In this document: piece after piece, positions 10,314 through 20,921 of the stretch
Layout of the letters: the number at the start of each line of letters is the position of its first letter
Numbering within the stretch: the stretch's first letter is position 1
Source: Porpolomopsis calyptriformis
Taxonomy: Eukaryota; Basidiomycota; Agaricomycetes; Agaricales; Hygrophoraceae
Direction of reading: 5' to 3'
DNA length: 64,000 bases
Assembly (NCBI GenBank): GCA_951640195.1
Contig: OX621172.1
Span: forward strand, 1,922,001 to 1,986,000
Made by a program: the position numbers and the translations under genes
Notes under the pieces: generated by a model
Told to the model about the DNA's origin: nothing
Databases searched by the model: none
Seen by the model: the letters and a program-made list of their open reading frames with translations, nothing else

Positions 10314-10353
10314 TAGTTTGTATTACAATATTTTCGCCTGTTTACTCAAACTC

Positions 10354-10814
10354 ATGCATCCTTCCCTCGTCCGTCGACATCTGGGGGGACTTGTCCCTCC
10401 AAAAATTGCCACACCCACTCTCCTCGTAAGTTCATCAACCATCCAATCTACCGCTCACTTCGAACCCCCCGTACACAGACCGGAAGTACCGGGCCAAGCC
10501 TCTCCCCTCTCGTATCCTTCTACTCGAAGCTCCCGAAGGGTCCGGCACCCAGCTCATACGGAGGCATCAAGGCGAGGTTCTTCAGCGGCAAGAACGCATC
10601 CACCGCGCCTCTTTACCTGACGATATTGTCGTTGTTCGCTCTGGGATACACCATAGACTACCAGAGTGAGTCCCCCATCCTCCTCCGTTATCACCCGCTT
10701 TCTCACCGTTGGATCCTCCAGTGCACTTAAGTATGGCAGTGACCGTTGCATCCAATGTTTGTCCACTAACGCCATCGCTGTCATTTAGAGCACCACAAGA
10801 ACCACGCGCACTGA
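10354..10814 (+). CDS. ATP17: Mitochondrial ATP synthase subunit f (Atp17), 97 aa
   Basis: Inner-membrane F1Fo-ATP synthase stator subunit. Four exons: 10354-10425, 10479-10665, 10722-10730 (nine bases) and 10789-10814. The spliced frame runs VRRHLGGLVPPKIATPTLL, then VSFYSKLPKGPAP, GGIKARFFSGKNASTAPLY, a single membrane helix (LTILSLFALGYTIDY) and QMHLKHHKNHAH at the end. The SFYSKLPKGPAP and HLKHHKNHAH blocks and the 97-residue length are those of fungal subunit f. Phases are 0, 1 and 1. The last intron has a CACTAAC branch site (10764-10770). Intact. Confidence 0.9.
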
Positions 10815-11047
10815 GTCATGAGCGGGAGTCCTTGCGTACTCTGATAGAATACCATCACCGTCGTAAACCGAATGAAATCTTTAATTGTTGCGTTTTCTTT
10901 GTCATTTTGCCCGTTTTATTATCCTCCTCTCCTTTACCATGGGCCCCAGCGCAACGTCCCCCGAGCTTATTTAGAGCACTGAATGGTTGCTTAACACTCA
11001 CAAAAACGTTATCCCCACCACACCCTCCTCCCAAGTGCCATTTAGAA

Positions 11048-12365
11048 ATGCCCATGGACCAATTAGCCGCGATACCGACCCAATCCGCACACCTCCTCGC
11101 CCTCAGCTTCGCCCTCTCCTACGTCGGATCACTCTATGTTGTCAAAGCAGCCCGGCTTTGCTTTCATGCAGTCGCCACCCCAGACGGCACAGCCAGACCG
11201 AAGAGACGGAACGAACTTTGGAACGATCCCGACGTCATCAAAGAAGGACTCGCCTCTGTCGTCTTAGCCACCTTCGTGTGTTGCGTTCACCTTACGGTCA
11301 AGCCCTCGTGAGCTTTTTTCGTCCTTTTACCTTTCTCTACTCCCCGCCCTGACCACACGGGTTTCTTAAAAGGGCTATCGCGCCGCATTCATGTCCACTC
11401 TCTGGCGCCTCGGCTTCGACATTGACCTCAGTGCTCATTCGTTTTACCCCTACCTCTTGACACCCCTCCTCTTAGCAGGACCTATATACGTTCGCTATCT
11501 CCATGAATCCCTTCCCTTCTAGGGCTGGTGGTCATTCCGAGCGGCCATCCTACCTATGTTGGTTACACCAGACGGACTTCGTGACCACATACTCGTACGT
11601 TCCCTCTTATAGACACATTCAATCGCGCCATATCTAACTCAACCTTTTGACTACAGGGCCCAATTACAGATGAGCTCATATTTCGTGCATGCATACTAGC
11701 CGTCTACAATCTCGCCGCAGCGTCCACCAAGCGCATGATTTTTCTCAGCCCATTATCTTTCGGTGCCGGTACGAACCTCTAAATCTTGCTTTACACTCTG
11801 CCTTTTCGGACCATTTTCTCATCTTCCTCTCATCTCTTCAAGGTCACATCCACGAAGCTTGGGATATGTACAACCGCTACGGTAAAACGACCACTGCCTT
11901 CAAGCAAGCTATCTTCGACATGCGTACGTCTGTCCTCTCCGTCTTCAAACCCATTCTGAACTCGCCACCCCTTCCAGTGATTCAGTTTACATCCACCTCC
12001 ATCTCTGGCTTTTACTACGCATTCCTCTTCTTGCGTACCAGTTCCATTTTCCCGCCCATCTTCGCTCACGTGTTCTGCAATTTCATCGGACTACCCGAAA
12101 TTTCACCCGATTTCTATCTATCCCCTCCGCACTTGGCAGGTTCGTCTTTTCCCGATCGGACTGGCGGAATAAACACCCGTTCTCATTCCTTATAGCCATC
12201 ATCGCAGCCTATATATTTGGAATCGTGGGATTCGTGTATGCCCTGTGGCCCTGGACCTATGTGCCAAATAGCATTTATTGGCCGCCACCGCAGTTTAATA
12301 GCTCGCAGACGGTGCTTCAATTGAGGGTTGCATGCGACCTTACACTATCATGTACCCCCGAATGA
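11048..12365 (+). pseudogene. Decayed copy of CAAX prenyl protease Rce1
   Basis: Same gene plan as the intact copy at 50158-51480, with similarity beginning near 10935. Breaks: a 25-bp deletion near 11275 between TGTTGCG direct repeats, which shifts frame; TAG at 11520-11522 where the other copy reads CAG; and loss of the final stop so that the frame runs to about 12365. In the first catalytic motif (11660s) the leading Glu of EExxxR is Asp (ITDELIFR), which would be expected to harm activity of this glutamate-dependent protease. Intron borders are kept. It is a duplicated gene that has lost function; a short truncated product is possible. Confidence 0.85.
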
Positions 12366-12465
12366 GCACCCCCCACAAGTGGGCATGTCACATGTATGTC
12401 ACATCAGCTGAATGAATGTCCGACCGGCACTGCATTGATTGAGACTGAAATTCATTCAGAGGACA
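12366..12465. other. Host spacer before element A
   Basis: Unique sequence between the RCE1 pseudogene and the transposon island; ends in the AGAGC target site (12466-12470). Confidence 0.5.
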
Positions 12466-12470
12466 AGAGC

Positions 12471-12817
12471 TGTTAAGGTGCAGGGGCCTCCCAGTCATGC
12501 TTAGGGTGCTCAATGGAGGGGACCAAGATCTCAGCCTAAGGCTAAGGGGGGGTGTCTCTGTTGAGATCGAAACTAAGGCTACAAACTCTGACTATGCTAC
12601 TTATCTAGTCTGAGTTTGAATCCTACAACTCAACTGCAATCCATGGAATGGCTGACTCAGCTGCTGTGCAACTGTGGATGGTGCTATCACTGACCAATGG
12701 CGATTTCCCCTCCAATCTACAAGGTAATGAACAAGAAAGGAAGGTGATGGGGGGATAAGATGAGATTAGGGAAGAGATTGCGATAAGATAAAAAGGAAAA
12801 TGAGACATATTGTAACA
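12471..12817 (-). repeat. Element A 3' LTR
   Basis: 347 bp, TGTTAAGG...GTAACA; pairs with 28992-29338. The two LTRs differ at many sites, mostly C/T and G/A, marking an old insertion. Confidence 0.9.
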
Positions 12818-12883
12818 TCACTCTCCCTTCAGGATCGCATCCACACAAGGTTAATGTAGGTGTTGGAGATGTCTTGAACAGTC

Positions 12884-13378
12884 TCATAGAAGCCAGCATA
12901 GCGCATAACAGGGAACAGTGGGGAGGTAATGACTGTAGCGTTGTTGGATGTCCAGAGCTGAGAGAGGGAGTGTGAGCTGATATATATGGAGCACTTGGCT
13001 ACAATTGTCTAATCGCATAATGAGGGTGACAGCATTGACCAGACCTTCTTCATAGATCCAAGCTTGACGTATGTGAGAGGGAAGATGAGGGAGAAGAGCA
13101 GAGGTGTTGAAGTCGGAGTCTAGGATACAATCAACTTTAATAGGTGTGAGTGGGATGATGACATTGATGTTGTCAGATATCATCAGTAATTTGTATCCTT
13201 CACTATATAAATCAGTAACTGGATTGTAGAGACAATCATTGATGCCAAAGAAATCATCTATATGAATCACACAGATTTGAAGTTTCAGAGCTAGCTGTTT
13301 CAGGTTTAGAGCATGGAACTCATCAACTAACTCTTGAGCATGCACAACATTGGATGCAGTGATGCGATGTGGAGCCAT
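12884..13378 (-). CDS. Element A third ORF (post-pol), 164 aa, unknown
   Basis: Minus-strand frame between the chromodomain end and the 3' LTR, starting at ATG 13378 (MAPHRITASNVVHAQ); the frame is open upstream to 13486. Contains EFHALNLKQLALKLQICVIHIDDFFGIND and a C-terminal LPLSALDIQQRYSHYLP. No membrane segment or known domain. Its position after pol is where env-like or accessory ORFs sit. It stays open although pol in the same element is riddled with stops, so it may have been kept by chance or by low CpG content. No resemblance to the third ORF of element B. Confidence 0.4.
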   Translation of the reverse strand: MAPHRITASNVVHAQELVDEFHALNLKQLALKLQICVIHIDDFFGINDCLYNPVTDLYSEGYKLLMISDNINVIIPLTPIKVDCILDSDFNTSALLPHLPSHIRQAWIYEEGLVNAVTLIMRLDNCSQVLHIYQLTLPLSALDIQQRYSHYLPTVPCYALCWLL

Positions 13379-16300
13379 CTGAGCTCTGGGATCTGTCCTG
13401 AGAGATAGTGGGAGGCACAATAGAAAGGAGCTATGAAAGAAATCATGAAAATAGAAGAAATAGAAGAAATCGAAAAATTGGAGCACTCTCTAGAGTGCTA
13501 GAGGCGGTCAAAGAGGCTCAAACATGAAGGACTAGACGTGGGACGATGGAATCTATCTTCCTTCTCTATGATACAAACATATCTACAAGTAAATATATCT
13601 GTGAAAACAAAGATCCCTTTATATGCTATATAGTAAAGGGATGAGACTTCTGAACGAAGCCACCAGTGAAAGGGATGATGAAAACGATGAGGATCTACAC
13701 AATGGACATCTGGCTATCAGATGCATCCTTTGATATGAGCTGCGATTGCGAATCGAAGGATCGGAGAATTCGAAGAAATTCACAGAAATCCGAAGAATTC
13801 AGAGATAAATCGCTGGACAGGAAGCTGAATCGCATAGTCAGGGATATTGTAGCAGTATAGTAGACGTCTGGGGGAACACGTAGATATATGGAACATGTCC
13901 TCTGGAGCTCAAGGGACCAAGGGGTCATATCAGCGGACTGCTAGGTATTCTCCTCATTGGTGTAACCTTCCCAGTGCACCAGGTACTGGAGTTGCTTTCA
14001 GTGGATCCAGGAATCCAAAATTTTCTTAATAATGTATTCAGTTTCATTGTCCAATTAGAGAGGAGAAGGGGGAGGGGGAGCTTTTGATTTGGAAAGGAAG
14101 AATAATAGTAGGGGGACAGATAGGATTCATTGAAGACTGGGTGTAGACCCATCCATTTATGGGGGAGTTCAAGCTGGTAGGCCAAACAACTAACCTTCTT
14201 AACGACCTTGAAAGGTCTGAAGTATTTGTTGTTAAGTTTCTATTATAAACTGGTTGCTATTGAGACAGTTTTACTTCAGAGTACTCTGTCCCAAGACAAT
14301 GATGATGTCTCAAGTCCTAGTTATTGGGTGTCTAACAAGGAATCAGACTTAAGGTCTGAGTACAACTAACTAGGAGTTTATATACTGACTACGCTACTGC
14401 GGATGAGTCAGTGTTTACACGAGGAATACATGCGACAAGTAGAGATAAGCATGATAGGGAATTCGGAGCATGTGAAGAGATGAAACATAATCATTAGAAA
14501 TGAAAAGTGTCCTATCTAGGATAAATGAAAAAGATGTGAAACTGTGGGGAATCCCAATCAAAGATAAGACAGATCCAACTAAGCAACAATGAGTAACATA
14601 GAGAAGGAATGAAAATTTACATCCATGACAGTTTCTTCATTGCTTGATTGGTCTTGATGTTCATGGCAGTAAGCTATACTTTGTCTCCAGGGGAATATTC
14701 ATGAGTAGATCAGGATCGTTTATTGTGACTAGTCTTTATTTTCTCATTAGCCTGTCCAAGGGCAGATTCGGTCTCTTAACAGATGTGTTTCATTTGTTCA
14801 GTGAATTGAGCAGTGGATTTATTTCAAGCCTCTCTTCAGGTATCATTTCCTAACCAGGGGTGTTAGCTGTAGTTGACATAGAAAGGAGTTTGGGTAGTAG
14901 CAGCATGGATAGAATTGTTATATGGAAATTCAGCCAGTGCAAGCCATTCTTTCCAGTTATCCTGATGGTGATTAATGAAGACTCATAAATATTATTCAAG
15001 TGTTTGGTTCATCTATTCAGATTGGCCATTGATTTGTGGGTGGTAGGTGGTAGAAACATTTTGAGTTGTGCCTAGGAGGTGGAAGAGGTCAGTCATGTAT
15101 TTTGATATGAATCATAGATCGCAATCATGAATGATACACTGGGGGATTCCATGGTCTCAAATGACACAGTCTCAGATAATTTTAGCAAAGCCTTCAGAGT
15201 TGAGCTCGATATGCATTAGCTCAAACTTGACTGCCTTCAAGAATGTGTCAATAATAGTTAGAACAGCGTTATATCCTTGGCACTCAGGGATAGGTCCTAT
15301 GAGGTCAATAGTGATCATATCCTATAGGCAGGCTAGGGGGTCGAAGGGATGGAGTGGGGTCTTCATAGGCAGGTGAGATACCTTAGTGTGTTGACAAGTT
15401 TCACAATCAGAAATGTACTGTTTCACATCTCAACGGATAGTGGGCCACCAGTAATCGTGATAGAGGACTTTGGTAGTCTTGAAGGGGCTGTAGTGTCCTG
15501 ACAGAGGGTTATCATGATACCGAGAGATAATTTCACCACAAAGAGGTTAATTGAGATATAAATCCAATCATTGAAGGTAAGAACACCATCATCTTGGGTC
15601 TTCCAACCATTTTCTTGTTTTCTTTGAGGGAGTGTAATAGAATTCTCCTTGTTTCTGTAGGAATTCTTGATACATAAATGAAAGTGATTGGGTTTGATGT
15701 TAAATTGAACCAGTTAGAGGTCTATAATGGGATGAGAAGAAGTAGAAAAAAGAGAGTCAGGCAAAAGAATCATGTTATCATTATCATAAAAAGAATTATG
15801 TCATCATTATTATCCACCCCCCTCTCAAAACCTGGTTATCTCGACAGGATGTTAGCCTTCGAGTTAGCCTTACTAGCGACATAATGAAGGGTGAAATGGA
15901 AGTCCTGCAACTCTGTGAGCCAGCAAGCCAGACATCTATTAAGCTTCTGCGGCTTCTTGAAATATTGGAGGTTGGTGTGGTCAGTCTAAACCTCAAAGAC
16001 TTGCTTGGCAGACAATAGATGCTTGCAAAATTCCTGCAGAGCAGTTATTATTGCAAGGAGTTTATAATCATAAATTTGATAATTTTGTTCCACAGGACTG
16101 AATGATTTTGAGAGGAATCTGATGGGCTTCCAGATATTTTCTTGTTTTTGTGAGAGTATAGTACCCAGTGCATATTCAGAAGTGTCAGTCTCAATACAGA
16201 GTAGGTCATAGTCATTAGCAATGGAAAGAATAGGAGCAGAGGTAATAATAGTCTTGAGAATGTTGAAAGCATCCTGACATTGATCAGTCCATTCAAAAGG

Positions 16301-16403
16301 AGTGTTTCCAGTTAAGATATTAAGGGGGCAGGCAATACCAGTAAAATAGTGGATGAAGTGATGATAGAAGTTACAGAAACCTAGGAAAGATTGAATATCA
16401 CAT

Positions 16404-16558
16404 TGATACGACTGGGCTGGGCCTGAGCCCTCCAGAAGTGCAAGTTCAGAGGGAATGTGGTGGTTGCATACAAAGGCTTCTTCTCTCGTTATATGTCACA
16501 TACTACTGTAACTAGTCAAATCAAGAATTGGAGTCCAAAGGACCAATGGGTTGTATCA
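16404..16558. mobile_element. MITE-like element, copy 1 (155 bp)
   Basis: Terminal inverted repeats of about 10 bp (TGATACGACT at the left, GTTGTATCA at the right) and a perfect 4-bp duplication ACAT (16400-16403, 16559-16562). The body starts GGGCTGGGCCTGAGCCCTCC. It interrupts element A pol. No coding capacity. Confidence 0.8.
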
Positions 16559-17433
16559 ACATTTACAAGTTGGGGTCAGCCAATCAGTGATGCCTTGGAT
16601 CTTGATTGGATCCATCTTGACTTGGCCTTCAGAGATGATAACTCCAAGGTACTCCACTTGTTTCTGATCAAATTCACACTTATCAGGTTTGAGATGTAAC
16701 TTGTGTTTGCAAAGTAGGAACATGACTTTATAAACATGCCAATGGTGTGTCTCAAGATCCTTGTCAAAGATTGGTATATTGTCAATATAAATCAGTATGT
16801 GACCTTGGTGGATTTGAATATGGAAAATATTATTTATCATTGTCTGAAAGGTTGCAGGCAAGTTCATAAGTCCAAAGAACATAACCAAGGGTTCAAACAG
16901 GCCATAGTTAGTCCTGAAGGTGGCCTTATGCTTGTCGCCTTCCTTAATACAAATGTTGTTGTAGCCCCAACAGATATTTAGCTTGGTGAAATAGTGGGCA
17001 TTCTGCAGGGTGTCTATTAGTTCAGTGATCAGAGGGAGGGGATAGCAGTTCTTGATACTCATATCATTCAGTTTCTGGTAATCCTGAATTGGGTATAATC
17101 AACTGTCTTTCTTCTTGATAAAGAAGAAGGGGGAGGTGATGGGGGAGATAGAAGGGTGAATTCATCCAGTTTGGAGGTTCTCCTCAAGGAATTTGTCAAG
17201 TTGCAAATGTTTGTCCACACTAAGGGGGTAGATCTTGCAATCGAGCTTCTCTTCAGTTCCTAGAAATAGTTTAATCACATGATCCCAAGGGTGAGGGGGC
17301 AGTAGCTCATCAAAGTCTTTCTTGGTAAAGATGTCTTGGAATTTATGAAGATAATTGGGGATGGTGTCTTTCCAATTGCGATTCTTCTTCTATGTCTTAG
17401 CAGCTTTGATCACAAGTCCCTGTGACTTAGTGG

Positions 17434-17608
17434 TGATATGACCCATTGGTCCTTTGGACTCTGATTCATGATTTGTATGTGTTGATGTTGATAGTGACTA
17501 GTTACAGTAGATGTAACATGTAACGAAAGAAGAAGCCTTTGTATGCAACCACCACATTCCCTCTGCACTTGCACTTCTGGAGGGCTCAGGCCCAGCCCAG
17601 TTGTATCA
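17434..17608. mobile_element. MITE-like element, copy 2 (175 bp), inverted
   Basis: Same family as copy 1 in the opposite orientation, flanked by the 4-bp duplication GTGG (17430-17433, 17609-17612). It differs from copy 1 mainly by about 20 extra bases near the ATGAATCAGAGTCC side. Confidence 0.8.
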
Positions 17609-18589
17609 GTGGTTATTAACCGGATCTGGATAGTGGGAGCGAGATTGATCATGAGCAAATGATCATTGTCTTCCAGAGTGAGGTTGTTGATGTTGAAGGA
17701 ATCAATGGAGGGGTGACAGTCTGGGGGACATCAGTTGAAATCGAGGGTACTAGCTTTCCAGTCAATGGAGGGATTATAGGTCTTGAGCTAATCATATCCA
17801 AGGAAGATTTGTCCTTTGCCAAGGTTGGTGACACTGAAATTAATTTGTTCCATATGAGTTCCGACTCACAGTTTGAGGGTAACCATTTCCAAGATAGGGC
17901 CTTCAGTGTTGGGTTGACTATCAGCATTGTGCACCAGAATGGGTCAGGCAAGAGGGGTTGTATGGAGATCGTGATCTCGAACATACTTGATGTCAATACA
18001 AGAGCCTTCACATCCACTGTCGATGAGAGTAGTGGCAGTATGCTCTGCACAGTTGTCCAATGTGACAAGATGGGCCTTGAGGATGAGTTAACTTCCTTTG
18101 GAACTGCAAATGAAGACATGGGGTTGTTTGAGTTCATTCAAGGCTCGGATGGCATTTTCTGGGGAGAGGGCAGTGATTTCATCAATGGTGGACTGTACTA
18201 TCTCATGTGAGCATGCTGGATGAGACTAGTGTTGAAGAATAGAAATTGCTGAATTACCGTTGCCTTTAATAGTGTTAACAATATCTTGAGAAGTTGAAAG
18301 AGAGTTGACATCAATCAAATTAACAGAAAGAGACAATGGTTTAGGAGTAGAGATTTTGGGGTGTTCAACATGTTCATCTGACAGGGCAGGTTTTGGAGAG
18401 GAGGAAATGATGGGGTATTTGATTCAGGTATACTAAGTACTGTATATGCCATTATAGTAGATAAAGGAGAAAATATCTAATATGAGAGTGTTCTGCCAGA
18501 GCAAACAACTTCCAGTTGAATGAAGGGAATGCATCTTCATTGACCATCAACAAAATCCAATTCATCATTGAGAGTGGAGGCATCATTCA

Positions 18590-18957
18590 TTGAGCTGTGC
18601 TCCTCTGCAGAAAGGAGGTTCTTCAGCTCATTGAGTTCCAACATGGTCATGTTGTAGAAGAGGGTGCGGATGTTAACTGTAGCCTTCTCCTTGGGACAAT
18701 CTCATTGGAAATGTCCAACTTCTCCACAGTTGAAACAATAGTAGACCTGGCACATCTTGTTGATGTCCATGGGCTTTCCCTGACTGCCATGGATAATTCC
18801 AGTAGGGACTTGATAATCTCCAGAAGGTTAGGCCTGGGGATGAGATGGGAGGGTCTGGGGAATGAATTGCAAGGAGGAGGGGACAGCTGGATAATGGGTC
18901 TATTCCTGTTGATAGAACCATTCGTGAAGCTGTCTAATGGCTAGAGCCTTCTTGCAA
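18590..18957 (-). pseudogene. Element A gag 3' part with broken zinc knuckle
   Basis: Minus-strand reading gives a CCHC knuckle (CFNCGEVGHFQ, stop, DC). The stop is TGA at 18702-18704, probably from an Arg CGA codon. Acidic C-terminal residues follow. Element B splits gag at 18958. Confidence 0.75.
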
Positions 18958-18962
18958 TAATT

Positions 18963-19330
18963 TGTCACGGACACTTTTTCCTTTTTCCTTTTAGTCATAC
19001 TTGATCAGTCTACATTCCGTTTATCCTTCCGCTTTACCGTTTTATATATAGATTGATCACATGTACCTTCCTTCCGACTCTTTCACGAGTCACATTCCGT
19101 TTCCGCTATTGTTTTCGTGACTCTTCACTAGTCACATTCCGGATTCCGCTTTGTAATCGTACACACGACTGACTCATGGCGACTCAGGTAGTTAGTATAT
19201 AAAGCCTGATCTTTAGTCAGTAAGTTAAGTTCGATTCCTAGTTAGCTCCCCCACTCTTTAGTCGAATTCCATTTCCCTCATCAGCCCCTCCAACGCGAGA
19301 AGTAAAACCTTCAACTACTGAATCATAACA
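18963..19330 (+). repeat. Element B 5' LTR
   Basis: 368 bp. TATATAAA at 19196-19203 is the likely promoter. The inferred transcript start at 19227 lies 31 bp after the first T of the TATA box. Confidence 0.95.
19196..19227 (+). promoter_or_regulatory. Element B LTR promoter (TATA box to inferred start)
   Basis: TATATAAA at 19196-19203. The start is placed at 19227 because the 11 bases from there are the complement of the priming site; this is an inference. Confidence 0.65.
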
Positions 19331-19331
19331 A

Positions 19332-19342
19332 GAATCGAACTT
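19332..19342 (+). other. Element B primer-binding site for self-priming
   Basis: GAATCGAACTT, one base after the 5' LTR, is the exact reverse complement of AAGTTCGATTC inside the LTR at 19227-19237. No TGG-starting tRNA 3'-end complement is present here. The 11-nt length and one-base gap match the Tf1 self-priming plan. Confidence 0.75.
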
Positions 19343-19505
19343 CCTTCTTGCGCATCAAACTACCTCCACTCTGGATCCTACTGAAGACTTAACAAGGTCA
19401 ATCTTCTCATCCGCAGATTCAGATACTCCCTTTCAACCTATAGTATTCCAAACCCCTGCACAATCCATCATCCCCCTTTCCCCCTCGTCATCATCATTGA
19501 CATCA

Positions 19506-20921
19506 ATGTCTCAACAAGAATATGAAGCTGATCAAAGTGTTCCCGCACCCGGACCCAGTAACATTCCCCCTACCATTCAAGAAGAAGAAGAAGACGTCGT
19601 CCCATTCAACATCGAACAAGAGCTCAAAGATCTAAGAGCACAAATCGATCAATTCCGTGGCTGGTACTACAACGAAGTCGACGTCAATGATGAGCTCCGA
19701 AAGGAATTAAAAGCTCTCAAAGAAAGCCGACGAGAAGACTCAGAACCAACTACCCCTCCCTCACGACGACGATCTGTACTTCGGGGACCTGGACTTTCTC
19801 CCTCAAATCCTTTCGTTTACCCTGTAAGAAGAACCGAATCCGTCCAACCTCCATCCCAACCAACCTTTCCCACTCAACTACCCACCCAGACAACTGCTCC
19901 CCCTACATTTCCAGCCCCCACCAAAATCAAAATCGCCGACCCAACCGAATACGATGGAACTTCCGAGAAGCTTGAAGACTTCATTCACCAATGTCGACTC
20001 AACTTTGTGGTCAAGGACTACAACGACAAACAGAAAATTGTCTACATGCTCTCTTATCTCGGTGACGGCAATCCACGGGCTTGGGGACGACTGTTCACGG
20101 AAGGAGTTGATAGAACGAGGAATTTCGTATGGGACTACGCAACATTTTTGGATGATTTCAGGGAAGCTTTCGGAAGGATTAACCCAGCGGCGAAGGCGCA
20201 GATTGAGCTAGAAAAGGTGAAGATGACAGGAACGATAGAAGACTACAACCTTCGGTTCATGCAACACGCAGCAAGAACTGAGTACAACGAGACCGCTCTA
20301 CTTCGGTTTTACAAAGCCGGACTCCCCCAGCCAATCCGAACGCGGATTTACTCGATGGACAACATGCCATCGACCTTGCTGGACTGGACGACGAAAGCGG
20401 CCCAGTTCGAAGAACAGTACCAGGAGCAACGAGCTGAACAAGCGTTGTGGTCAAGTCGAGATCAAAAAGGAAAGAAGTCTGAAGCCAAATCGAATCCCCG
20501 AGGAAACCCTTCCCACTCCACCACCACCATCACTTCATCCCCGATCAAACAAGAATCGAGAGAAGCCTCTCTCAAGACAGCGAAACAAGACAACTCCTCC
20601 ATCACTTGCTACAACTGTGGCAAAAAGGGACATTACGCCAATGAATGTCGAAGCCCACGTGCTGAAGACGTTCCGGCATGTCAAGAATCCTCAACTTCTA
20701 CTCAAGGAAAAGGAGGAAATCGCGGTCGAGGCAAAGGACGAAATGTCCGAACAATCAATCGGGTTGATACAGAAGAATCGGAAGTGCGGATAGAGGAAGT
20801 ACCGGAGGATGATGAAAAAAGGACGGCAAAAGACGACCTGAAGGATATGGGAATCGCGAATTGGGACAAGGAGAGACGGGCTGCGCTAGCTCGAGCGTTA
20901 AAAGAGCAAAAGGATTTTTAA
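19506..20921 (+). CDS. gag: Element B Gag, 471 aa
   Basis: From ATG 19506 to TAA 20919-20921. A disordered acidic N-terminus with a short coiled coil (ELKDLRAQIDQF, about residues 35-80) is followed by a Ser/Pro/Thr-rich linker. A Ty3-type capsid domain spans about 140-310 (EYDGTSEKLEDFIHQC, LSYLGDGNPRAWGRLF, ARTEYNETALLRFYKAGLP). One CCHC knuckle (CYNCGKKGHYANEC, about 368-381) and a charged tail follow. It forms the particle shell and binds element RNA. Pol overlaps it in the -1 frame; slip sites could be the A-run at 20815 or the TTT-TAA end at 20916-20921. Confidence 0.93.
   Translation: MSQQEYEADQSVPAPGPSNIPPTIQEEEEDVVPFNIEQELKDLRAQIDQFRGWYYNEVDVNDELRKELKALKESRREDSEPTTPPSRRRSVLRGPGLSPSNPFVYPVRRTESVQPPSQPTFPTQLPTQTTAPPTFPAPTKIKIADPTEYDGTSEKLEDFIHQCRLNFVVKDYNDKQKIVYMLSYLGDGNPRAWGRLFTEGVDRTRNFVWDYATFLDDFREAFGRINPAAKAQIELEKVKMTGTIEDYNLRFMQHAARTEYNETALLRFYKAGLPQPIRTRIYSMDNMPSTLLDWTTKAAQFEEQYQEQRAEQALWSSRDQKGKKSEAKSNPRGNPSHSTTTITSSPIKQESREASLKTAKQDNSSITCYNCGKKGHYANECRSPRAEDVPACQESSTSTQGKGGNRGRGKGRNVRTINRVDTEESEVRIEEVPEDDEKRTAKDDLKDMGIANWDKERRAALARALKEQKDF

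Larger units (their letters stand above)
13700..18200 (-). pseudogene. Element A pol (protease, RT, RNase H, integrase, chromodomain), decayed
   Basis: Fragments follow pol order on the minus strand. The protease region at about 18140-17650 has an LIDSG-type motif. RT at 17062-16556 reads PLPLITELIDTLQNAHYFTKL, GLFEPLVMFFGL and LIYIDNIPIFDKD. RNase H lies at about 16300-15800 and integrase at about 15800-14300. A chromodomain-like end (YLVHWEGYTNEENTW) is at about 13990-13900. The RT active site reads YIDN (Asn codon at 16778-16780) instead of YIDD, so it would be catalytically dead. LNICWGYNN for the usual LDLRWGYNN, and Thr-to-Met and Ser-to-Leu changes, fit C-to-T transitions. Two MITE-like insertions (16404, 17434) interrupt it. 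Confidence 0.85.

Noticed and set aside
17659..18210. Plus-strand 183-aa ORF inside element A
   Set aside because: Antisense to the decayed protease region of pol; element A is transcribed from minus.
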